In this document: positions 36,330-44,476 of the stretch, piece after piece | Layout of the letters: each line of letters starts with the position of its first letter | How positions within the stretch are numbered: the first letter of the stretch is position 1 | Assembly (NCBI RefSeq): GCF_002813915.1 | Contig: NZ_CP019335.1 | Span: 1,409,777-1,473,776, forward strand | Reading direction: 5' to 3' | DNA length: 64,000 nucleotides | From: Tenacibaculum sp. SZ-18 | GTDB lineage: Bacteria; Bacteroidota; Bacteroidia; Flavobacteriales; Flavobacteriaceae | Notes under the pieces: model-generated | What the model saw: the letters and a program-made list of their open reading frames with translations, nothing else | Told to the model about the DNA's origin: nothing | The model's database searches: none | Program-made: the position numbers and the translations under genes

Positions 36330-36825
36330 AATACGCTCTTTCTGTTACTTTGTTCATTCCTTGCAACACTTGTAGTTGAGTAAAATGAGTTTAACGAGGC
36401 AATTAATGGTTGAGTAAAAATTGGAAATTTTGAAAAATTTTCAAACGGAGCGAAAGGCTTAGATTTGAATTACTTCTTTCATGTTTTTGAAGGAGTAAAT
36501 ATTGAATTAGTGGTAATCTTATGTATTCTTTAGCTTAAGAAACAAACGGAGTTAAACCTGAAACACTATTTTAATTATCAATTGATCGAACAGTTAAGTT
36601 TCATACTGAATGAGTTGATTTTTAGTATTTGTAAATACGACTTATGCTATTGTTGTATACTAGTATAGATTAAGGTGGAATTTATGTAAAGCAAGGTGAG
36701 GGTATAATACTAATCAAAATTTTAATATCAACTTATTTTATTTAGGTGTTAAAAGTGGACCGAAACATGGTTATGTTGGTTGAGGAATCTTATTTAACGT
36801 CTTTGGAGATAACAGCTCTTACAAT
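36330..36825 (+). pseudogene. Decayed fourth outer-membrane barrel gene
   Basis: No intact reading frame, but barrel-protein fragments appear in the same order as in the neighbours. In the frame of 36330: a hydrophobic signal-like LFLLLCSFLATLVV, stops at 36381 and 36411, then IGNFEKFSNGAKGLDLNYFF. In a second frame from 36512: NLMYSLA, ETNGVKPETLF, then SIDRTVKFHTE, with several stops; a third gives FVNTTYAIVV (compare FVVGADLGFAIGV in paralogue 2), then GGIYVKQ in the second frame (compare GGFYYRP). In the frame of 36703: YNTNQNFNINLFYLGVKSG and GYVG-stop-GILFNVF. Several stops and frameshifts show that the gene is dead. The last frame runs in frame into the aroQ ATG. Confidence 0.82.
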
Positions 36826-36837
36826 TTAAAAAGAATT

Positions 36838-37254
36838 ATGAAAAAACTTATAGTTATAAACGGACCAAATTTAAATCTACTGGGAAAAAGAGAGCCTGAA
36901 ATTTATGGTTCTAAAACTTTTACAGAGTATTACGAAGAGCTCAAAAGTAAATTTCCTGATACTGAATTAGAGTATTTTCAATCTAATATTGAAGGTGAAA
37001 TCATTAATAAATTACATGAAGTTGGTTTTAATTATGATGGAATTATATTAAATGCAGCTGCTTACACACATACATCCGTTGGTATAGGAGATGCTGTTAA
37101 GGGAATTTCAACTCCAGTGGTTGAAGTACATATTTCAAATGTTCATTCTCGAGAAGACTTTAGACATGTTAGCTACATAGCTGGAAACGCGAAAGGTGTG
37201 ATAAGTGGTTTTGGTTTAAATAGCTATGTGCTCGCAATTCAAAGTTTCTTGTAA
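36838..37254 (+). CDS. aroQ: Type II 3-dehydroquinate dehydratase
   Basis: Third step of the shikimate pathway: dehydrates 3-dehydroquinate. 138 residues, forms dodecamers. Motifs: INGPNLNLLGKREPEIYG at the N-terminus with the catalytic Tyr, EYFQSNIEGEIINKLHE, LNAAAYTHTSVGIGDA and VEVHISNVHSREDFRH. The region directly upstream is the decayed barrel gene, so its promoter must lie within that relic or be read through from before it. Confidence 0.96.
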   Translation: MKKLIVINGPNLNLLGKREPEIYGSKTFTEYYEELKSKFPDTELEYFQSNIEGEIINKLHEVGFNYDGIILNAAAYTHTSVGIGDAVKGISTPVVEVHISNVHSREDFRHVSYIAGNAKGVISGFGLNSYVLAIQSFL

Positions 37255-37268
37255 AAAACGAAACAAAA

Positions 37269-38456
37269 TTAATACCCATTCAATTTTTTGTTTTGAGTTA
37301 ACGTGTAAAGAAATATATATCTAATAAATAGTAATCCGGTTAATGGAATTATTGGGTACGTAAATTGCTGGATTTTTGTAAAATGTATTATAGGTATAAA
37401 TAATAAAAGAATTGTTATAAAACTAAAATAACGGTGTATCCAATTCGGCTTTTTCCTTTTTAAGAAAAGGAAAGATACAATAAGATTTGGAGCAAACCCC
37501 CATAAAAAATTAAAGTTATTAGGAGCAGTTGAGTGATTTGTGAAAAACCATAGAAATACAATTAAAATTCCCACTAATCCACTACTGAATAACAGGAGAA
37601 AATCTAAAAATTTTGATTGACGTTGCTTTTTGTAGTCTAGATAAGTAATTATAGCAACTAAAATAAAAAGAATCGAAAATACTAGAAACGGACTAAAACT
37701 ATCTGATAAAACCTCTTTATTTTCAAATTCTATTAGTGTAGTTTCTTTTGTAATTAATTTTTCTTCACCTTTTGCAGATTTTATTTTAGAATTCTTGTAA
37801 GCTAAGTATAAGTACTCAGGTAAATATAGATATTCTTCGGGAGTAGCAATTTTATCTAATTTATTCCCTAAGGCGATATTAATTCCAAAACTTCCCCAAG
37901 AATTAGGATGGATTTTTTTATTCATCAAAATTCTAATAGTCTTAGGATTACGAGCGAAATCCTCATTTAATAAAAGTTTATTTTTTAAAATAGATTTTAC
38001 AAGATCTCTTGGTCGAGTAGCACAATTATCAAAGAAAGGATCATAAAAATAATTGGCATTTTCAGGTTTCGCATTATTCTCTAAGAAATAGAAAAATTCT
38101 GTTTTTTCTTGTTGATTTAAATTTAAAACTTGTTGTTTAACCCATCTTTTATCTTCTTTTGCCGATTTTAAAGCATAATGAAAAGGATATCTAGCAAGTT
38201 TATACTTCATGAAACCTCTTACAAAATTTGTATAGAAATTTGGGTCACTAAAATCGAAAATTCCGTAATTATACAATAAATCAAGATTTAGAAGAGGATC
38301 TTTTACTCGAATAGCTGTGTGTCCGAATTTCTCATATAAATTATCTCCAGGACCCGAAGTAATGATGCTGATCTCTGAATAAACGGATAGCTGTACTTTT
38401 TGAGAATAACTAAATTGAGTTATGAAAAGTAAAAGAAGAAAGTGTTTTTTAAACAT
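37269..38456 (-). CDS. DUF4105 (Lnb N-terminal domain) membrane protein
   Basis: A 395-residue protein: signal peptide 1-18 (ends FSYS, then Q), a periplasmic DUF4105 domain at about 22-235, and five hydrophobic helices at about 255-390. The domain has SIITSGPGDNLYEKFGHTAIRV (His), GIFDFSDPNFYTNF and FFDNCATRPRDLVKSI (Cys), the latter His/Cys pair being plausible catalytic residues. Pfam names this domain for Lnb, associated with lipoprotein N-terminal acylation in Bacteroidota; I rely on memory for that. Followed 2 bp upstream by the PorV-like gene on the same strand. Confidence 0.82.
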   Translation of the reverse strand: MFKKHFLLLLFITQFSYSQKVQLSVYSEISIITSGPGDNLYEKFGHTAIRVKDPLLNLDLLYNYGIFDFSDPNFYTNFVRGFMKYKLARYPFHYALKSAKEDKRWVKQQVLNLNQQEKTEFFYFLENNAKPENANYFYDPFFDNCATRPRDLVKSILKNKLLLNEDFARNPKTIRILMNKKIHPNSWGSFGINIALGNKLDKIATPEEYLYLPEYLYLAYKNSKIKSAKGEEKLITKETTLIEFENKEVLSDSFSPFLVFSILFILVAIITYLDYKKQRQSKFLDFLLLFSSGLVGILIVFLWFFTNHSTAPNNFNFLWGFAPNLIVSFLFLKRKKPNWIHRYFSFITILLLFIPIIHFTKIQQFTYPIIPLTGLLFIRYIFLYTLTQNKKLNGY

Positions 38457-38458
38457 AA

Positions 38459-39523
38459 TTAGCGATAAAAACTATAATCAATTTTAATTGAGAAGATATT
38501 CGAAAACAATGCATTACCTACACTTCCTATATTGGTTAAAGCGTAATCTATCTGAATTCCTTTGTATTTAAATCCTAATCCAAAATTTGGTTGAACAGAT
38601 AAAGATTCACTATTATCAAATTCTCGCACATTTTGAAAATTACCTGCACCAACTCGTAAATAAACTAATTCATCGTAATCCAATTGAAAACCAAAAGCTG
38701 GATCTATACTAACAAAAGATGTAGAAATAATATCATTTGTTTCAGCGAAACGCATATTGATGTCAAACTCGGTTAATAAATGAAAATATCTCCCAATATT
38801 AAAAGTTTTTGCCAGTCCAGCTTGTAACTTTGGTTTCGTAATTTCAGTGGTCTCAGGTAGCTCTTGATTCTGACCAGGAATAGCATTTCTAATTTTTTCA
38901 AATTCTGTTTCGTTAATAGTCCAAGTGTTAAAAGTGGTGGTAATATCTCTGGCCATTATACCAAACTTCCAACTATTTTTTTCAAACTGAATTCCTAAAT
39001 CAAAACCGAAACCCCATGACGTTGCAAAATCACCAATAATTCTTCTAATTATCTTGGCATTTCCTCCAATAGTAAATCCATCTAAAGGCATTCTTCGGGC
39101 ATAACTCACATTTAAAGCATAATCGGCAGCCGAAAACAAATTAATTCGATTAAAATCAATATTACCTTGGCTATCAATTAATTCTGTTGTATTGAGAATA
39201 TCATCTACACCAAATCTTATAATTGATAATCCTACGGAGCTATCTTTATTAATTGGCATTGCAAAACCAGCAAAATTATAAGTGGCAATGCCCGAAAAAT
39301 AAGAAGCATGCATTAATGATCCTTGATAATCTTCAATTCCTACTAAACCAGCAGGATTCCAGTAAGTTGAATTAACATCATTAGTTGTTGCAACGACCGC
39401 TTTGCTCATTCCTAATGCAGCAGCATCAACACCAATATTTAAGAATTCATTTGAATAGTTTCTAAACTGACTATAAGAAAGAATAGAAGCAAATAAGAAA
39501 AAATATAGTAGTTTGATTCTCAA
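38459..39523 (-). CDS. PorV/PorQ-like outer-membrane protein of the type IX secretion system
   Basis: A 354-residue barrel of the UPF0164/PorV family. Signal peptide MRIKLLYFFLFASILSYS then Q. Family motifs: FLNIGVDAAALGMSKAVVATTNDVNSTYWNPAGL near residues 27-60, SYFSGIATYNFAGFAMPI, and repeated Gly-aromatic strands, with Tyr-Arg at the C-terminus (IDYSFYR). PorV shuttles T9SS cargo from the translocon to the attachment complex; this may be the PorV2 or PorQ homologue instead. The DUF4105 gene follows 2 bp later, so both are in one transcript. Confidence 0.83.
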   Translation of the reverse strand: MRIKLLYFFLFASILSYSQFRNYSNEFLNIGVDAAALGMSKAVVATTNDVNSTYWNPAGLVGIEDYQGSLMHASYFSGIATYNFAGFAMPINKDSSVGLSIIRFGVDDILNTTELIDSQGNIDFNRINLFSAADYALNVSYARRMPLDGFTIGGNAKIIRRIIGDFATSWGFGFDLGIQFEKNSWKFGIMARDITTTFNTWTINETEFEKIRNAIPGQNQELPETTEITKPKLQAGLAKTFNIGRYFHLLTEFDINMRFAETNDIISTSFVSIDPAFGFQLDYDELVYLRVGAGNFQNVREFDNSESLSVQPNFGLGFKYKGIQIDYALTNIGSVGNALFSNIFSIKIDYSFYR

Positions 39524-39595
39524 GATCTCAAATTATTTAAAGAACAAATATCTTAATTCCTTGTGAAATAACAGATAATTTAACTAGTTATTGTA

Positions 39596-40573
39596 TTAAG
39601 AGTATGTATTTAATTGATTCTGAATAAAACTTATAATTTGATTTTCAATCCAAAATACTTCATCATTAAATGTTGAAACAAATCCAACATGTCCACCATA
39701 TTTAGGCGTCATTAAATAAAAGTTCTCTGAATTTTCTGCAATTTCATAAGGGTAGCAATCTAAAGATAAGAAAAAGTCGTCCTTTGCATTAATCAACAAA
39801 GCTTTCTGATTTATTTTGGATAAATATGGTTTACTACTTGCTTTTTCCCAATAATCTTCAGGACTGTTAAAACCAAAAACTGGTGCTGTATATATTTCCT
39901 CAAAATCTCTAAAACATGAAGCTTTTGCAATTAATTTCTTATTAGGATTAAATTCGGGGAATTTTTCAGCTTTTAATAGAACTTTAGATTTTAATGTTCT
40001 AAGAAATTCCTTCATGTAAATTTTGTTTTTGAGTTTACTTAATTCAGCCTGAGCACTTGTTAAATCTATAGGAACAGAAACTGCAATACCTCCTTTTACG
40101 CTAGGAGGAATGGTTTTACTGAATTCTCCTAAATATTTAAGAATAAGATTACCTCCTAAACTAAAACCACATAAAACGATATTATTGTAATTGTAATTTT
40201 CGATTAAGTAATTTATAACAAATTCGACATCATCGGTTTTACCAGCATGGTATGTTTTCAAAATATTATTATCTACACCACTGCAGCTTCTTAAATTCAT
40301 AGAAATGACATCATATCCATTATCCTTTAAGTAATTTGCCGTTGATGCTATATAGCTCGACTCAGAACTTCCTTCTAAACCGTGAATTAATAAAATAGCA
40401 GAGAATGAATCAGACAGTAAAAAGTCTAAATCGATAAAATCTTGATCCCAGGTTGTAATTCTTTTTCGTTCATAAGTTGGTTTTTCTTTGTTAGCAAAAA
40501 ATTTATAAAGTGTGTTAACGTGCGGGTTTCTAAAAGGAAACTTAGTGGTTAATTGACTTTCGAGTAGTGGCAT
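39596..40573 (-). CDS. YheT family alpha/beta hydrolase
   Basis: A 325-residue hydrolase of the YheT/ABHD1-3 family. Oxyanion motif LLIHGLEGSSESSYI, nucleophile elbow GFSLGGNL (Ser near residue 145), acid in NAKDDFF, and base in GGHVGFVS. Relatives are esterases with unknown physiological substrate. The N-terminal TTKFPFRNPHVNTLY is typical. It is transcribed alone, on the strand opposite pssA. Confidence 0.92.
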   Translation of the reverse strand: MPLLESQLTTKFPFRNPHVNTLYKFFANKEKPTYERKRITTWDQDFIDLDFLLSDSFSAILLIHGLEGSSESSYIASTANYLKDNGYDVISMNLRSCSGVDNNILKTYHAGKTDDVEFVINYLIENYNYNNIVLCGFSLGGNLILKYLGEFSKTIPPSVKGGIAVSVPIDLTSAQAELSKLKNKIYMKEFLRTLKSKVLLKAEKFPEFNPNKKLIAKASCFRDFEEIYTAPVFGFNSPEDYWEKASSKPYLSKINQKALLINAKDDFFLSLDCYPYEIAENSENFYLMTPKYGGHVGFVSTFNDEVFWIENQIISFIQNQLNTYS

Positions 40574-40646
40574 TCTAAATCTATTAGTTGAATTAATTGT
40601 TTAAAAAAATCTATTTCATATTTTAGACGAATAATCTATCGAAAAC

Positions 40647-41414
40647 ATGAATATTAAAAAGCACATCCCAAATATAATCACTTTAGGTAATTTATTATGC
40701 GGTACTATCGCAGCAATTTATGCAGTAAGAGGTGATTTTTATACCACAGCAATTTTAGTTGGTATTGGAATAGTATTCGATTTTTTTGACGGTTTTGTTG
40801 CCAGATTATTACAAGTGCAAGGAGAATTTGGTAAACAATTAGATAGTTTAGCAGATATGGTAACAAGTGGGGTAGTACCAGGAATTGTTATGGTTCAGTA
40901 TATGTTGAACAGCTCCCATTATAATGATCTAGGAATTTCTTCTTGGGATGCCGCTTTAGATATGGGATTAAATATTGATAACTGGTTTACTTACGAAGCA
41001 ATCGGTTTATTATTAACCTTGTTTGCAGGATATAGATTGGCTAAATTTAATATTGATGAAAGGCAATCAGATAGTTTTATTGGATTGCCAACTCCAGCAA
41101 TGAACCTATTTGTTCTTTCGTTGCCCTTAATTTCAGAATACACTTCTAACCAAATAATTCAAGATATTATACATCATAAATATGTTTTAATTGTTATAAC
41201 GATTTTACTAAGTATTTTGATGGTTTCTGAAGTAAAGCTATTCTCTTTGAAGTTTAAAGATTACTCTTTCAAGAATAATAGTATAAAATATATTTATTTA
41301 CTCTTATCACTTTTACTATTAGTAGTGTTAAAGTTTATTGCTATTCCAATAGTGATATTGTTATATGTAGCAATGTCAATGGTAAAGAATATGAAAAAGG
41401 AAGCTGTTAATTAA
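40647..41414 (+). CDS. pssA: CDP-diacylglycerol--serine O-phosphatidyltransferase
   Basis: Makes phosphatidylserine, precursor of phosphatidylethanolamine. 255 residues, six or so membrane helices. The CDP-alcohol phosphotransferase motif is clear: DFFDGFVARLLQVQGEFGKQLDSLADMV with the DG-AR-G-D-D pattern. Start MNIKKHIPNIITLGNLLCG. Convergent with lptB, overlapping its end by 8 bp. Confidence 0.95.
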   Translation: MNIKKHIPNIITLGNLLCGTIAAIYAVRGDFYTTAILVGIGIVFDFFDGFVARLLQVQGEFGKQLDSLADMVTSGVVPGIVMVQYMLNSSHYNDLGISSWDAALDMGLNIDNWFTYEAIGLLLTLFAGYRLAKFNIDERQSDSFIGLPTPAMNLFVLSLPLISEYTSNQIIQDIIHHKYVLIVITILLSILMVSEVKLFSLKFKDYSFKNNSIKYIYLLLSLLLLVVLKFIAIPIVILLYVAMSMVKNMKKEAVN

Positions 41415-42144
41415 ACTTCTTTTTCTTTAATTCAAAGTCTTTTCCAAGATATACCTTTCTCACCATTTCGTCAGCTGCTAATTCTTCTGGAATACCTTCC
41501 TTTAGAATACCTCCTTGATACATTAAGTAGGAACGATCTGTAATGGCTAAAGTAGCCTGAACATCATGATCTGTTATTAGAATACCGATATTTTTATTTT
41601 TTAATTGAGCAACGATTCTTTGAATATCCTCCACTGCAATTGGATCGACTCCAGCAAAAGGTTCGTCTAGTAAGATGAATTTAGGATCTGATGCTAAACA
41701 TCTTGCAATTTCAGTTCTTCGGCGTTCTCCACCAGAGAGTAAATCTCCACGATTTTTTCGAACATGACCTAAACTGAACTCTTCAATAAGTTCCTCAAGT
41801 CTGTTCTTTCTTTGTTCTTTGGATCTATTAGTAAATTCTAAAACCGATAGAATATTATCTTCAACAGATAGTTTTCTAAATACAGAAGCTTCTTGAGCTA
41901 AATATCCAATTCCTTTTTGAGCACGTTTATACATTGCATCTTCGGTAATTTCATTTTCATCTAGATAAATTTTACCATCGTTTGGTTTTACCATACCAAC
42001 AATCATGTAAAAAGATGTTGTTTTCCCAGCACCATTTGGTCCAAGTAATCCAATAATTTCTCCCTGTTGCACTTCAAGAGAAATTCCTTTTACTACCTTA
42101 CGACTCCCATAGATTTTTTGGATGTTATCAGCTCTTAATTTCAT
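41407..42144 (-). CDS. lptB: LPS export ABC transporter ATP-binding protein
   Basis: The cytosolic ATPase that powers LPS transport from the inner membrane (with LptF/G). 245 residues. Walker A LLGPNGAGKTTSF, Q-loop YLAQEASVFRKLS, signature LSGGERRRTEIARCL, Walker B FILLDEPFAGVDPIAV, and switch DHDV. The LptB-typical EPFAGVDP is present. The C-terminus is Lys-rich (FELKKKKFN). Located near tatC and kdsD, all envelope genes. Confidence 0.96.
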   Translation of the reverse strand: MKLRADNIQKIYGSRKVVKGISLEVQQGEIIGLLGPNGAGKTTSFYMIVGMVKPNDGKIYLDENEITEDAMYKRAQKGIGYLAQEASVFRKLSVEDNILSVLEFTNRSKEQRKNRLEELIEEFSLGHVRKNRGDLLSGGERRRTEIARCLASDPKFILLDEPFAGVDPIAVEDIQRIVAQLKNKNIGILITDHDVQATLAITDRSYLMYQGGILKEGIPEELAADEMVRKVYLGKDFELKKKKFN

Positions 42145-42210
42145 GATTATTGTAAAATATAATTTTTTTAAAAGTGCTTAAAATTTATGAATTTGCGTCT
42201 TAAAAACGTA

Positions 42211-42558
42211 TTAAACTTCTTCCTCAAGGGCTTCCCAGAACTCTACAGCTCTTCTTAAATGAGGGATCACAATAGTTCCACCAACTAACGTTGCTATAGA
42301 CATTGTTTCCATCATTTCTTCTGTAGTCACTCCATTTTTATGAGCTGTTTCCAGATGATATGCAATACAATCGTCACAACGTAAAACAGCTGAAGCAACT
42401 AAACCTAACAATTCTTTTGTTTTTACTGATAAATGACCTTCTGCATACGCATTCGTGTCAAGGTTAAAAATTCTCTTAATAACTTTGTTATCAGAAGAAA
42501 GAATTTTCTCGTTCATCTTAGAACGATAATTATTGAACTCTTGGACTTTTTTCGACAT
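42211..42558 (-). CDS. Carboxymuconolactone decarboxylase/AhpD-like protein
   Basis: A 115-residue all-helical protein of the CMD/AhpD family. The motif VLRCDDCIAYHLETA supplies the CxxC plus downstream His pair used for thiol-disulfide chemistry in AhpD, so a peroxidase or reductase role is more likely than aromatic degradation. The conserved flavobacterial start MSKKVQEFNNYRSKMNEKI lies inside the end of tatC, giving a 29-bp overlap in another frame. No partner peroxiredoxin nearby. Confidence 0.87.
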   Translation of the reverse strand: MSKKVQEFNNYRSKMNEKILSSDNKVIKRIFNLDTNAYAEGHLSVKTKELLGLVASAVLRCDDCIAYHLETAHKNGVTTEEMMETMSIATLVGGTIVIPHLRRAVEFWEALEEEV

Positions 42559-43357
42559 TCTTTTGTTGTTCTTTTTTAATTACATATTTAGAGATGTAAA
42601 TACTTATTTCATATAATATCATAATCGGAACGGAAACGATTACTTGACTAGCAATATCAGGAGGCGTAATGATGGCAGCCAACACGAGTACAATTACCAA
42701 AGCATGTTTTCTGTATTTCCTTAAAAATGCTGGTGTAATTAAACCAATTTTAGATAGGAAAAATATAATTATTGGTAACTCGAAGAAAATAGCTACCCCA
42801 ATTAAAGTATTTGTAACTAAACCAATATAAGCATCAAGCTTGAAGTTATTCACCACAGCATCTCCAATAGTAAAGTTATAAAAGAAATATACTGACATTG
42901 GAATTATTACATAATAACTAAATAATATTCCTAAGAAGAATAGGAAAGAAGCCCAAAAAATGAAACCTCTAGACTTTTTTCGTTCATTATCAAGTAACCC
43001 CGGTGAAATAAATCGCCATATCTCCCACAAGACATAAGGAAATGCAAGAATGAACCCTAATATTAATGATGACCAAATTGCAGTCATTAATTGTTGCGTA
43101 GGATTTAGAGCTTGTAGCGTTTGTTTGAATTGTATATCACAGAAACTACTGTCAATTCCTATGGTTGAAAAAACATTACAGAAAAATTTATAAGTTGCAA
43201 AATCAGGTTTTAAATGAGCTAATAAAACGGTATCAAAAACTGTTTTAATGTATACAAAAACTAAGATAGCAATAATAAATATTGCGGAAAAGCTCCTTAT
43301 AACGTGCCATCTTAGTTCTTCAAGATGGTCTAAAAATGACATTTCTTTTTCTGCCAT
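42530..43357 (-). CDS. tatC: Twin-arginine translocase subunit TatC
   Basis: Receptor of the Tat export system for folded proteins, at the inner membrane. 275 residues, six transmembrane helices. Family motifs: MSFLDHLEELRWHVIRS at the N-terminus (the signal-peptide binding Glu), the long periplasmic loop NPTQQLMTAIW ... GFILAFPYVLWEIW, FRSP-equivalent FISPGL, and the C-terminal ALVIVLVLAAIITPPDIASQ. kdsD lies 2 bp upstream on the same strand. tatA is not in this window. Confidence 0.96.
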   Translation of the reverse strand: MAEKEMSFLDHLEELRWHVIRSFSAIFIIAILVFVYIKTVFDTVLLAHLKPDFATYKFFCNVFSTIGIDSSFCDIQFKQTLQALNPTQQLMTAIWSSLILGFILAFPYVLWEIWRFISPGLLDNERKKSRGFIFWASFLFFLGILFSYYVIIPMSVYFFYNFTIGDAVVNNFKLDAYIGLVTNTLIGVAIFFELPIIIFFLSKIGLITPAFLRKYRKHALVIVLVLAAIITPPDIASQVIVSVPIMILYEISIYISKYVIKKEQQKNVEKSPRVQ

Positions 43358-43359
43358 GA

Positions 43360-44340
43360 CTAAAAAATACCTTCTTTAATTAAATCATGTAAATGAACAA
43401 CACCAACGTATTCATTATTATTGTCAGTAACTAATATTTGAGAAATACTATTATTTTCTAATGCTTCAAGAGCATCAATAGCCATAGCATCGATATCAAT
43501 AGTTGTTGGATTTGAACTCATTATATCAGCAGCGGATAAACTATTTATATCTGTTGTTTTATTTAACATTCTTCGAATATCTCCATCCGTAATAATTCCT
43601 AAAATTTTATTATTTCTATCAACCACTGCTGTAACACCCAATCTCTTTTCAGAAATTTCAACAATTACTTTAGCGATTTTGTCTGAAACTAAAACCTTTG
43701 GTAATTGATTGTTTTTAACTAAGTCAGATACTCTTAAATACAATCTTTTTCCTAATGCTCCACCTGGATGATATTTAGCAAAATCACTGTTGGTAAAACC
43801 TCTTAAATCTAATAAACAAACAGCTAGAGCATCTCCTAAAACAAGTTGAGCTGTTGTACTACTTGTTGGAGCAAGATTATTTGGGTCAGCTTCCTTTTCT
43901 ACATGAGAATTTAGAACAAAGTCGGCATTTTTTCCTAAAAATGATTCAGGATTTCCAGTAATTGCAATTATTTTATTTTTAGCGCTTCTAATTAGCGGAA
44001 CTAACACTTTAATTTCTGGAGTATTGCCACTTTTAGAAATACAAATAACTACATCATCTTCTTGAATATTTCCTAAATCTCCGTGAATAGCATCTGCAGC
44101 ATGCATAAATATAGCTGGGGAACCAGTAGAATTTAAAGTAGCGACAATTTTATTTGCAATGTTGGCGCTTTTTCCGATTCCTGTTATGATCACCCTTCCT
44201 TTTGAATTTAATATGAAGTTAACTGCATCAGCAAACGAATTATCCAAAAAATTAGTTAAATTAGCTATACTATTACTTTGGAGTAGAATAGTTTCTTTTG
44301 CTCTGGATATAATTAAGTTTGAATTTTTCAAGTAAAACAA
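43360..44340 (-). CDS. kdsD: Arabinose-5-phosphate isomerase (KpsF/GutQ family)
   Basis: Converts ribulose 5-phosphate to arabinose 5-phosphate for Kdo in LPS. 326 residues: SIS domain at about 40-175 (GKSANIANKIVATLNSTGSPAIFMHAADAIHGDLG; SKSGNTPE) and a pair of CBS domains at about 205-326. No ATG lies near the start; the frame opens with TTG at 44340, and a second TTG at 44331 is an alternative. The first helices match the family from about residue 14. Same transcript as tatC. Confidence 0.93.
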   Translation of the reverse strand: MFYLKNSNLIISRAKETILLQSNSIANLTNFLDNSFADAVNFILNSKGRVIITGIGKSANIANKIVATLNSTGSPAIFMHAADAIHGDLGNIQEDDVVICISKSGNTPEIKVLVPLIRSAKNKIIAITGNPESFLGKNADFVLNSHVEKEADPNNLAPTSSTTAQLVLGDALAVCLLDLRGFTNSDFAKYHPGGALGKRLYLRVSDLVKNNQLPKVLVSDKIAKVIVEISEKRLGVTAVVDRNNKILGIITDGDIRRMLNKTTDINSLSAADIMSSNPTTIDIDAMAIDALEALENNSISQILVTDNNNEYVGVVHLHDLIKEGIF

Positions 44341-44476
44341 AGTTTGATTCCAAGCTGTAAAAATAGGAATATTTTAGCTACTAGAACTTTCATTTAAGAA
44401 GAAACTTATTTCTAACTTTTATGTAAATATTTTTGTGTATTAGTTTGATTTTTTAACTTTACCTTTCGGGAACAAT

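Noticed and set aside
42530..42558. The 29-bp overlap of tatC and the AhpD-like gene as a frameshift or sequencing error.
   Set aside because: Both proteins keep their full family-typical ends, so the overlap is real and probably couples translation.
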